In this document: piece by piece, positions 11,766 through 22,600 of the stretch | Layout of the letters: each line of letters starts with the position of its first letter | How positions within the stretch are numbered: position 1 is the stretch's first letter | From: Limanda limanda | Taxonomy: Eukaryota; Chordata; Actinopteri; Pleuronectiformes; Pleuronectidae | DNA length: 64,000 nucleotides | Direction: 5' to 3' | Assembly (NCBI RefSeq): GCF_963576545.1 | Contig: NC_083645.1 | Span: 1,364,001-1,428,000, forward strand | The notes under the pieces: generated by a model | Told to the model about the DNA's origin: nothing | What the model saw: the letters and a program-made list of their open reading frames with translations, nothing else | Database searches by the model: none | Made by a program: the position numbers and the translations under genes

Positions 11766-11853
11766 GTAAGATTACACAAAGTTCTCCGTAAGATTACACA
11801 ATGTTCTGCGTAAGATTACACAACGTTCTGCGTAAGATTACACAAAGTTCTGC
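11766..11853. repeat. 22-bp tandem repeat, four units
   Basis: Four adjacent units begin at 11766, 11788, 11810 and 11832, each starting GTAAGATTACACAA and differing at one to three positions toward the 3' end (GTTCTCC / GTTCTGC). No coding potential. Confidence 0.9.
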
Positions 11854-14556
11854 GTAGGCAAAGTGAAGAGGCATGTTCTAAAGTTGTGCATCACATTGAG
11901 CAAGAAACAAGGCGAGTTTACACATAGTTCCGATTGTGTACAGGAAGTTTCAATGGGGAGTCATGTCTTTTGGGAAACGATGGATCTGTTTTGTATATGG
12001 CCACAGAGTCCAAGCATTAAGTAGTGATAATTGTAAATGATCAGATACTGTTTAGTAGATTGTTTACATAGAGTAACATTTGTTCAAGTTTGATACAGAG
12101 ACGGTGGCAGGAACAACAGAGAGGGTGAGAAGGAGTAGGGCAGGACTATTCAACCTCTACATCAAGTTGGCCCAATAGGAAAATCACAGGGGGTTTGTGG
12201 GCCACACAGAACATTTGTCAGCTAATGTCTACAGATAACTCTCTCATCAGTAGATACAACTTGGATTAAAGCAGTCAATTCCACAAAGCAGCCAGTTCAT
12301 ATAGAAAAGTATATAAGCCATCGTGGCTTATCTACTTTAACAAGGCTTGGTACAAAAGTGCAAAAGGTTTTATTGCATCCCCCAAAACACACACTATTTT
12401 TATCTGACAGGTCTATATCCCCTAATGTAGAAATCAAAATGAATATAATTTAACAGTATCCACCAGATTGTTGTCCCTTTGAGACTCAATAGCTGTCATT
12501 GAAGTAGCTGAGACAGGGCTTTCCAACCACAATGATATGGAGAGACAAGCACCCCCCCCCCCCCCCCCCTTTCTCCGCTCGGATCATGTGATGAGTGCAA
12601 GTTGAAACATCACACACACATGCCAGGCGTATTTGCAGGTATAGTCTTGAGGGCCATACAACATTTAAAAGGCGCAACCAGCCTGCAGGCCAGTAGTTGA
12701 ATCAGCTCTAAGTAGGGTGAGAAACACACAAGCCACCACTTGTTTGAGCTCACAATCAAAATAAAACCCAACAGACTCAGTGTTGTCAATGATCCTGCTA
12801 TGATTACCAAAGAAGACCGGACAGCGTCTTGCCAATCAGTATCTGATATTGCCATTGTGTTTATATTCCACATTCATATTTTTTATTATGTATTTTTTTT
12901 TTTGTGCTTTTGATCTGTAAGTACAGAATCTTTCCTTTTACATCGCTACCATGGAGTACAATGGCGCCAAATATACAAGGCAACCAGAATTTTAGATGAC
13001 CTTAAACACAGAGTCAAATAGTGAAAGAGAGACAGAATATGTCTCTGAGCTTAGTGCTGTAATACACCATGAGGTACATCAGATACCCTGACCCAGGCAA
13101 CCCAGCCATGGATTATCATGGTCCTGACTTGTGTCAAGGTAGCACACTACTCCACTAATGTCACCGCTTCAACCACAGCCAGCGGCAGGACCTCACTGTG
13201 GATTTTAGGATGTTTCTAATGGGTCTCTTCCGTTGCAGCCCACAGACACCGAGGAGCCCCAGGACCTGATGTAGAGACTGACCCTCAAAGCTCCTACATT
13301 CACTGGTTAACAACAAGCTTTCCACCCGTTCCTCTGGCACTCAGCTATGAGGTTGGCATACTTGGCTCGTTTACTTTCTCGGACTTCCTCCAGCTTGTCT
13401 TCCTAAGAGACAGTCAGCTCAAGCAACACCACATTCTTGGTTAACCTTGGCATCAGGGCCATGTCTGGCCTAAGTGTGGTGACTGCAATGACGCCATGGA
13501 ACTTCAGCTGCTCCCCTAGCAGTTACCAATCCACCCTGGTTATTTGGCTGAGGCAAAAGCTTCAACCCTGCTCGCACAAAGGTGATGGCACGGTTATTTG
13601 GGAGCTGCTCCTTACTGTTGTTGATGCCACTGCAAATGGAGTCAGCATTAGCTTGCAGAACTTGGTCATATTGCCACCTATACCTTCTGTCTCCTGAGCC
13701 CTTCATCTGGCAGAGTTGACAAGCAGGCGAATCCACCAGGCCCAGATTAGCTGGACTCAGGAGGACATCACACACTAACTGGAACAAGTACTTGAATCAG
13801 TGCATCCGGTCGGAACACCCGCTGAAACACTTGAATACTTTTATGTGGCCTCTTTCGCTTATAAGTGTAGTGATGGAGAATAGTCAGAGAAGGGTAATTT
13901 GCTCCAAAATAGTAAAAAAAAAGTATGACAGATATAATGAAACCGGGCAAAAGGAATTTCAGAATGGTATTATCGTGTACATCGAAATGAGACAGATTGG
14001 GGGACTTGAAAGAGTCTTTTTCCAGACCGTCTGAGGAGATTAAAAGACCACAAAGACATGATAAAGCTTTGTGGTCCCAGACTGACCTTAATGTACAAAG
14101 GTCCTCAATAGAAGCAATGGTTTTTACAAGTGCCTGCAAGAATAGTACGCAAAATAGGCAGAGAAGTATGTATGTGTATGGGCTGTGTGTAGCTGAAGTG
14201 ATCACAGGTTCTCTGAGACAGAGCTTTGTCCTTTTGATCCAATAAAGGGAATTCAGTCTGGGATTTCAGATACATTAGAGAATGTATGATTTGCTAGTGG
14301 AACTTAAGAAATATCAAGTAAAATTAAGTATTCAGATCCTTTAGGTAACTACACTGACTATAAAAGTATCATTACAACAATGATACATACTCAATAATCA
14401 ATGTAAACTGTAAAAGTCTGTGTATATACAGATAAATGAAAGATGAATCCCACTCACATCACATGTAGGTGTTAAAGAGAGCTAAATGCCAGCACTTCCA
14501 GGCTCAAAAACATTATATCCCAGAGCCATCATTGAACTGAACTCCATTATGACATG
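11854..14556. other. intergenic with a poly-C run and LINE-like debris
   Basis: There is a run of about 19 C at 12550-12568. Otherwise no gene is supported; the LINE-like remnant at 13470-13787 is listed separately. A minus-strand frame at 13768-14205 (145 codons) shows no recognisable domain. Confidence 0.45.
13470..13787 (-). pseudogene. remnant of a non-LTR retrotransposon pol C-terminus (tentative)
   Basis: The minus-strand frame reads DVLLSPANLGLVDSPACQLC followed by RRYRWQYDQVLQ. From memory, this DVLPSP-N..., C-x2-C, RYRWRHDQVL succession occurs at the end of many LINE-type polyproteins in fish. The usual histidine/cysteine-rich segment between the C-x2-C and the RYRW block is missing, so this copy is internally deleted. 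No other pol domain was found nearby. Confidence 0.42.
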
Positions 14557-14559
14557 ACT

Positions 14560-15105
14560 CACTGCGGTTACATGTGTCCGATTGAAACCCGATTTCTGGC
14601 GTTGTCTGGTTTCAATCGAAGATCCATTTCATGTAACTCCACAAATCTAGATTTCTTGTGTCCGACTGAAGTCGGATAACCACCCCCAGATAAGTAGATC
14701 GGATTTGGCCGTATATCGGACAACGCGCGCATGTAACTCTGGAGGCTAGACAACAACTGGAGAAGACGTCTTTGCGCATGCTTGAGATCCTGCCCCCCCT
14801 CCCTCCCTGGCCGTGACCCGGAAGTCGACACGTAGATAAAATGTCGCTGCCCGGTGCCGGCCGGCACTCGCCAAGGCTGTTGTTGATTATGGTTGCTAGT
14901 GGTGACGAGGTCAAGCGGAAATGGCTGTATCACCACTAGCTGTAATGAAAACAGCGCCACCTATCGTAGCGGGGTATGAAATGCTTTCGGACAAGAGTCG
15001 GATTTCTCAGTGCCATGTACCCTGAGATAGAGCAGTTAACCCCCCATGGATAGAGAAACCCGATTTCGGCCGAAATCGGGTTTCTGCCATCATGTAAACG
15101 TAGTG
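14560..15105. mobile_element. 546-bp MITE with CACTR...YAGTG ends
   Basis: The left end is CACTGCGGTTACATG and the right end is CATGTAAACGTAGTG, imperfect inverted repeats. ACT flanks both sides (14557-14559 and 15106-15108), a 3-bp target duplication. The interior has many copies of CCGATTTC/TCGGATT and no transposase. A 30-bp perfect palindrome lies at 15055-15084. CACTR termini with a 3-bp duplication fit the CACTA/EnSpm superfamily; the superfamily call is inference, whereas the ends are seen directly. Confidence 0.75.
15055..15084. repeat. 30-bp perfect palindrome inside the MITE
   Basis: The left half GAAACCCGATTTCGG is the exact reverse complement of the right half; the flanking A and T extend it to 32 bp. 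There is no spacer, so it can form a cruciform rather than a looped hairpin. Confidence 0.9.
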
Positions 15106-15108
15106 ACT

Positions 15109-17654
15109 CTGTCTACAGATCTGGATCTAAATGAAAACTAATTCTAGTGTAAACATTTAGTACACTATAAAGGTGAAAGATTTCTGTCTTTTTGTGTGTA
15201 GCCAAGGTTTGGATGGGACTGTGTCTTTACCTGTTAATTGTATATTTGGGTCTGCGAGTCAAGTGGACATGTGCCAAGTTCCATCAAAATGGTGGAGTTC
15301 CAAAGCAGAGAGGTTAAGCAGTTTGAGTTTGGCAACATGGAGCTTTTTTTGTGCTGTTTTCATGGTCCTGTGCACTGCATTCAAGTTCGGAAATTCACCT
15401 GGGGTGTTAACCACCAAGTGTATGTAACATGCAGTACAACACAAGCCAACAGGTTAGAAGACAGACAATGTATAGTCCAGGCAATGTAGAGTCTGTTTGT
15501 TTGTTTGTTTGACATTAGACATGTAAAGATTGTATATATTTATTCAAAGCCTTGCAGATTTCTTCCATTAGCTGAGTAAGTGTTCTTGCCAGCTGAACTG
15601 GGAGGAAAGGGCTCTCATGTACTCCTGTACAGTATTGTCAGGCATTGGGATCACATTCAACCTAACAGCAGCAGCCTAGCTCAACATCAGTGAACAAATA
15701 TGCTTTGGTTCTTTTCATATTAACACTGCTGAATGTCACTGTTTTATTCTGTGAACACACTTTACTTTTTAATCAACAAACTTCTGTGACTTGGTCTCAT
15801 ACTGAAGTAACACACCAAACCTTGAAAATTCAACCTTTAAATAATAATTGTCATACATCCTTAGTTTTCTGCTCGCCCACCCCCTACCCCATACTCCCAC
15901 ATACATAGATGGACTTTACTAACCAGATGTTTACAGTTATTTGTTTTTCATGCTGCACCTCCTTGAAGTTCTCGGCCCAACCCCCCCTCCCCCCCCCCAA
16001 CACACACTCACACTTTGTTTATGAGCAGTTTGTTTATGAGCAGTCCATTAAATCTCCTTTCCTAACCACTAGTCCTAGACCCAGATATAAAACGTCACAA
16101 GGTCAAGAAAAGATGTGACGGAGGAAGCTGTAAGGAGTTAGAAAAGGAGACATAACAGACGATACACAGACTGTACTGTGCTGTGCATCAAGCATTATAA
16201 TAAAATGGTTACAGAGGGAATATTTAATCATTAGTTACTCACAGGAAAAAACAACAAAACTGACTTAATTTGAAATAAAAAAAGACAGAAATGTTGAAAT
16301 ATTATAAAATAAAGACCAGAGAAAAAACTTATTTTATTGTAGAGAATTTGTTGTGTGCATTCCACAATCAGGGGATTGTATTTATTTCAATGAGCTTGGT
16401 GTTAACTGTGATTCCTGACTGAACAGATGTGACGAGAATAAAACAGCTGTTCTGTTTTTATTTGCGTGGGTCTGCCCAGATCATCTATAAGGTTGCGTTG
16501 CTTTAAATGTTGCTGCCGCAAAATAATTATGGGGTGGCATTTTCTTCAGTGGTCCAGTGTTTCAGGAGATAAAGAAGGGAAGCAACGAAGCTCCTGCTGA
16601 AAAACGTCAGGGTTTTTTCATTTAGTTAGGAAGGTTCCTTTGCTTTTTAATGACTTCATTATGTGTTACAAACATTTTATCCTATAATTATATTTTAGAC
16701 ACATTATAATGAAATACATTGAGTGTACTGATGCTATGCTGAAAGTATGACATTTAAAAAATGTACTATATTTGTGGCAAACAACTTCAACCTTTAATGA
16801 TGAACAATAGTTTACCCACAATTTGCTTACCATGTCCTATTACCCAGGCAAAAAACTGCTCTGCTAAAGTTCAGCCACTGCTCCCATTTGGAAAAAGAAC
16901 ATCGAACAAGGGGACACAAGAGGCTGCTTTAATTAAGAACAGACTTCCAGTGTGTGAGACCCAATAGAGAGGAGAACAAATATTGTTTCCTTGGCTGTAG
17001 TTTAAAGTAAGAGAATTATCTTATGAGAAAACATGTGAAAACATCTCTCACCTCTTTCATTCCGAAGGAAAATAATGCTAATTGTGTTTCAACGTGCCAA
17101 GTTGACTGAATTGTATGACTGTGTTGGCTGAAAACTCTGTTGCCTCATTCTAGATCAAAGCCATGGTCTTCCCTCCTGCTTGGCCGTGGAGCAAATTAAG
17201 CCAGGCCTCTGTGTGAAACCAACAGCACTGATCTATATTTCATAGCCCCTCTTCATGAATAGGGGAAAGTATGGTAGAAAGTGAAAGTGGTGCCAGCAGG
17301 CCTCACCTCAGGAATAAGCACACCCTTAACAGAGAGTGTTGAATTAATAGCCAATAATACAAAAGGGGGCCCGATGCTGGCAGCAAACAAGCTGCAGGCT
17401 TGAACATTCTCACATTTGTTTTCTTGTTTCCTTTCTTGTCCCGTCAATCTACTGATGTGGCAGGTTAATAGATTTTGAATCCCCACTGATTAGAGAATAA
17501 AAACAAGAGGCCAGTTGTTAAGAGTGCTGTCTTTTTGATTTAACAGAGAGACCTTTGATGTGGATATTAGACCAGTACGTGTGGTATTGCACTGACCTTT
17601 AATCACAGTCATTGCCCAGGCACTGTCTCAATTTGGCTATAATACAGTTGCTTC
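15109..17654. other. intergenic, no gene seen
   Basis: Open frames of 60-84 codons (for example 15173-15489 and 15690-16118) lack recognisable domains. There are short C runs near 15980. No RNA gene or mobile-element end was recognised. Confidence 0.45.
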
Positions 17655-17875
17655 TGTGGCGCCTGTTACTCAGTGTTTTGAGCAGTCGTCCTCTAAGCAG
17701 TCGGTAGTTCAATCCCAGTCGTCCCTGTAAGGCCCCTTCAAATAGAGAAAGTGCTGAACATAGAGACACTCTGTGAAGTGTATCTGAATGGGTTAATGTA
17801 AAAATGTACTGTTAAGCACTTCAAGTGGTTATCAGGACTAGAAAAGCTTGATATAAATAAAGATCATTTAACATT
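17655..17875 (+). mobile_element. SINE family A, diverged copy
   Basis: The tRNA-like head (TCGGTAGTTCAATCCCAGTC) is at about 17700. The tail AGTGGTTATCAGGACTAGAA ends in a TATAAATAAA sequence. The middle (CTTGGGCAAG block) is degraded compared with 9568-9832. Confidence 0.62.
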
Positions 17876-18732
17876 TATTCATTTCTTTATTAATTATTTA
17901 TATTATTCATTATTAATAATATAAATTAAGCTCCACAAAAGTCAAACTGTCTTGTTGTGCATGCCTCATAAGTCACAAGTATTGTCTCCTGTAATTGCTC
18001 AGCTTCATCAGCTCCTTTCTGACCTGCTTGTCTTTATCCAATAGCTTGTGAGCTGTGAAACTTTAAAATTCTTCTTTCGTCATTCAGCATTGGACATTGC
18101 ATGAAGCTGTGTTGCCTTTTGCATGGCATCTGCTTATCTCCCCCTATTCTGCTGCATCCGCATTGCTCACCAAATCCCACCTCTAAAGGATTTTGACTGA
18201 AGTGGTGAGCCCCGGGCGCTCACCCTAATTCTCTGACCTTTGATATCCCTGCACCTCTGCTTGGTAAGCCTTACATTCCTTCAGCAACATTTCACCCAGG
18301 TTAAAATGCAAATCTAAATGGTTTGGATCTTGATTATCCAGATATGTGATCTCTGCAAGGTGACTTTGCAAGAATTCTCCTGTTCAACCTGTGGTAATTG
18401 AGGCCATTGTGACTCCCTTTGCCTTCAGCTGTCTAACTTATCGACAATACTACAGCATTTCCAAAACAACCCCCCTCCATGATTTACTGCCATGGCTGAA
18501 AGCTGTTGTTCAACATTATGCCCATCTGCAATAAAAGTACTGACCCAAGATTCATTTTTCTTCACATTTGTAGCGAAGTCAAGGAAGCCCACCCAAGATT
18601 CCTGTGCCCCCGCCGGCTAATTCCTGCTCTCGCCTAACTTACCGGGAGAGCTAGGGTTGCTCATCTTAAGACTCCATCATTCCATTCCAATGGATAATTT
18701 GCTCACAGGTCTCTATCAGGGATCCTAGGTAT
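17876..18732. other. intergenic up to the LTR element
   Basis: AT-rich sequence followed by mixed sequence; no frame, splice pattern or element end was recognised. Confidence 0.45.
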
Positions 18733-18737
18733 ATATC

Positions 18738-19299
18738 TGTTACGTGTGGCCAGGAGGTGGGGCTCTGTGTGAGAATGTGTGTGTGTTTGTGCCTCTCTCC
18801 ACCTTTCTCTCTCTCTCCACGCAACCAGTCCTCAGGTGAGACTCATCACCTCGTCAGCTGGAGCTGACTTAAGGAGGCTGTGAATTTCTTTCTCTCTCTC
18901 TATTCTTCCATGCAGGTGAACGGGTGAGGAGACCGAGGCTCCGTTTTCCCCCATGCCAGAAGTCCTTTTGAGCTTTTGTTATGTTGGTAGTTGGTTCGGG
19001 GGTTCCCGGTAGTCCTGTTTTCGGATAACCTTTTTCTTTCATTTAGGTAGTGGGTTATTTAGGCAGACTTAGTTCGGGGGTGAACACTGACTTCGACGGC
19101 CGATGGCTGGCTCAGTGATCCCCTCTCTTTTGTTTGTTTTGGCCGGGAACCTCCAACCCTTTTTGGTTTGTTGCCTTTCTAAATATTTGTTTGTTTCAAC
19201 CAATAAACATTTGTTATTATTTAGTGGCAACAGTTGTTTCTGATTCGTTTATTTGATGTGTTCCGGGCCTCACGAGCCATTTCTTATAGGTCCGTAACA
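18738..19299 (+). repeat. 5' LTR of the Gmr1-like element
   Basis: 562 bp, TGTTACG...CGTAACA. It has a CT-rich stretch near 18800-18900 and a polyadenylation-type AATAAA at about 19202, which would fall in the R/U5 part. It would drive plus-strand transcription toward slc7a11. Confidence 0.93.
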
Positions 19300-19303
19300 T
19301 ATT

Positions 19304-19321
19304 TGGGGGCTCGTCCGAGAT
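19304..19321 (+). other. primer binding site, tRNA-Pro type
   Basis: TGGGGGCTCGTCCGAGAT lies four bases after the LTR. It matches the well-known tRNA-Pro site used by murine gammaretroviruses at 17 of 18 positions as I recall that site. The TGG start complements the CCA tail of the tRNA. Confidence 0.85.
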
Positions 19322-19618
19322 CACATGTTGGGTCTTCAGTGTTTCTGTTGATTCCAACTGTGAGTGCCGTGTCTATTGTGATAGGCCGTGTCTAGTTGAT
19401 TTTGTGGTGTGACTTGGTCGTCACTGACAGAGTTTGTTGGCTTGGACTTCCTAGTGTGGTTGCCAGTGTTTTTTCGGCCGGCACGTTTGTGCACCATGGT
19501 TTTCTTTTTGGTGCTGCTGTGTTTTGCCCTCTTGGGTAGTATTTTTGAGGGAGTAGGTTGGTGAGCGGTCTGTTTTTTTTCCTCTCGCCCTGGTCTGATC
19601 AGTGTGGCCAGTCTCGTC

Positions 19619-22600
19619 ATGGCGTTTAGTGCTGAGGAGTTTGTTGCTCATCCGACGATGGAGCAGTTCTGTTCTTGCACTAAAGAGCAGTTAATTTCTC
19701 TGGCCAGTTTTCTTAAAGTTACGGTGACTAAGCAGATGAAGAAGCAGGCTATAAAAACTGAGCTGCTGTCTGTGTTGTATAAAGAGGGTCTTTTGAGTGA
19801 AGCGGTCATGAAGGGGGTGGAGTCACGGTCAGATGTGGATGAAGCGGCTCGTCTCAGGGGATTGGAGCTGCAGATTGAGTTGCGCCGTCTGGATCTGAGG
19901 GAGAAGGAGCTGTTGGGTGAACTGGAGGTGCGGAAGCTGGAGGAAGAGACAAAGAGGCAGGTGCATCTGAAGGAGCTGGAGTTACAGCATGCACCTCCTT
20001 CTCCTCCCCCTCCTGCCGCCAGTGGTTTTGATATAGGTAGATGCATCCGTTTCGTTCCGTCTTTTAATGATAAAGATGTTGACAAATATTTCACCCTGTT
20101 TGAACGTGTAGCTGAGACCCTGGAGTGGCCTAGGCAGTTTTGGCCGTTGCTTTTACAATGTGTGTTCACGGGAAAGGCCCAGGATGCCTACGCGTCTTTG
20201 GAGTCTGGTATGAGCCTGAATTATGATCATGTCAAAGAGGCGGTGCTGAGGGCCTACGAGTTAGTGCCCGAGGCATATCGCCAGAGGTACCGTCGTCTCA
20301 AGAAGTCGTATGAGAAGACATACGTGGAGTTTGGTCATGAGAAGGGAGTGTTATTTGATCGTTGGTGTCGCTCTATGAAGGTTTCTGATTTCGCTGGCTT
20401 GCGTGAGTTGATGTTGCTGGAAGACTTTAAGAATTGTTTGCCTGAACGAATTGTGACACACATTAACGACCGTAACGTGCTAGAAATTTCTAGGGCTGCG
20501 GTACTTGCTGATGAATACGTTTTGACTCATAGGGACAGTTATGATAAGCCACAGTCCTCCCTGGGTCGCAGCTTCTCTGCGCCCAGGCCCCCTGTGACGC
20601 GTAGGGAGAGTGGAGGGGGTAAGGAGAGTGACAGGGTTTGTTCCTTTTGCAAGAAGTGTGGCCATACAGTTAATTACTGTTTTGCTTTGAACAAAAGGGA
20701 CAAGCCTCCTAAAGCTGTTAATTTGTTAAAAACCGAAAGCTCATTGAGTCAGTCTCCTAGTGCTCCCAGTTCATCTCTCTCACGCTCTCATCCTGGGCAG
20801 TCTCCGGAGCTTGATGGTGTGTTTTTGCCTTTCGTCATGAAGGGGGCGGTCTCGCTGACTGCGGGAGGCCCGAAAGTCCCTGTCGTTATTCTGAGGGACA
20901 GTGCAGCCTCTCAGTCGGTCATTTTGAGTGGAGTGTTGCCTCTGTCTGAGAAATCTTCAACCGACTCGGCTGCGTTATTCCGTGGGTTTGGGATGCAGTT
21001 TGTGGGGATTCCTTTGCACACCATTCACCTGGACTCGGAGTTGGTTACGGGGCCTGTTATTGTCGGTGTCAGTGATGAGTTTCCTGTCGGGGGGGTGTCT
21101 TTCATCCTGGGGAACGATTTAGCGGGGGGGAAGGTCCTGCTTAATCCTGAAGTAACAGCTGTTCCCCGGTCTGGGTGTTCAGATGAGTTGGTGAGAAAGT
21201 TCCCAGGGGTGTTTTCTGTCTGCGCCATTACCCGTGCCATGGCAGCAAAGCAACGTCAGCTGCAGCCTGAGTCCGGTGATGAGGAAGTAGAATTGAGTGA
21301 CAGTTTTATGGCTGGGGACGGTTCGTCGGTGTTGCCAGCCCTTCCCTCCCCAGACCCGGTTTCTCTTCCTTCCCCAGACCCGGTTTCTCTTCCCTCCCCA
21401 GGCCCGGTTCCTTTTCCCCCGCCATCTCCCCTTTCTATATTGGACAGTTCAGATGTTAAATTGTCCATGTCACGTGAACAGCTTATTATCGAACAGCAGC
21501 GTGATCCCACGCTGGTTTCTCTTTTTGCGGCTGTGGGTTTGAATGATGATGATGGGGGTGGGTCTCCCAGGTATTTCTTGAAGGACGGGGTGCTGATGCG
21601 TGCGTGGCTGCCACCACGTTTGGGTTTCCAAGAGGATTGGGGGGTTGTGAAGCAAGTTGTAGTTCCACAGCTGTTTCGACCAGAAGTTTTGAAGCTGGCC
21701 CATGATAATCCTCTGGCTGGCCATCTTGGGGTAAATAAGACATATGATAGAGTGTTGCGTTGTTTTTTTTGGCCGGGTCTTAAAGCCGATGTGCGTCAGC
21801 ACTGTAGGACCTGCCATGTCTGTCAACTCTCTGGTAAGCCCAATCAAACCATTCCCCCGTTTCCACTCTATCCGATTCCTGTTGTAGGGGAGCCTTTCGA
21901 ACGTGTTATCGTAGACTGTGTAGGGCCTCTTCCCCGTACAAAGGCGGGTCATCAGTTTCTCCTGACCATTATGTGCGTTAACACTCGTTTTCCTGAGGCT
22001 ATTCCTCTGCGGAGGATCACCGCCCCTGCAGTCATTAAAGCGTTGACTAAGTTTTTTTCCTTGTTTGGTTTGCCACGGGTGGTGCAGACGGACCAGGGGT
22101 CAAATTTTATGTCTAAGGTTTTTGCACAGGTGGTGAAGCAGCTTGACATTTCTCATTGTCATTCCAGCGCGTACCATCCAGAGAGTCAGGGTGCGCTTGA
22201 GCGGTTTCACCAGACCCTAAAATCTATGCTGCGCACTTACTGCCTCGAGTATGGTAAGGATTGGGATGAGGGTGTCCACCTGCTTCTCTTTGCTGTGCGT
22301 GAGGTGGTACAGGAGTCGCTGGGTTTCAGTCCTGCTGAGCTTGTGTTTGCCCATACGGTGCGCGGTCCGCTTAAATTGCTACATGAAAAATGGGTTGGTA
22401 GTGCAGAACCACAGAATCTGCTGGACTATGTGTGTGATTTTCGTTCAAAACTTCATCGTGCTTGTGAGCTGGCTAAACAGAGCATGGTTGTTGCCCAGGG
22501 CAAGATGAAGCGTTGGTTCGACAAAGATGCGCAGAGCCGTAGCTTCAGCCCAGGGGACAAAGTGTTGGTGCTGTTGCCCATTCCTGGCTCATCGTTACAG

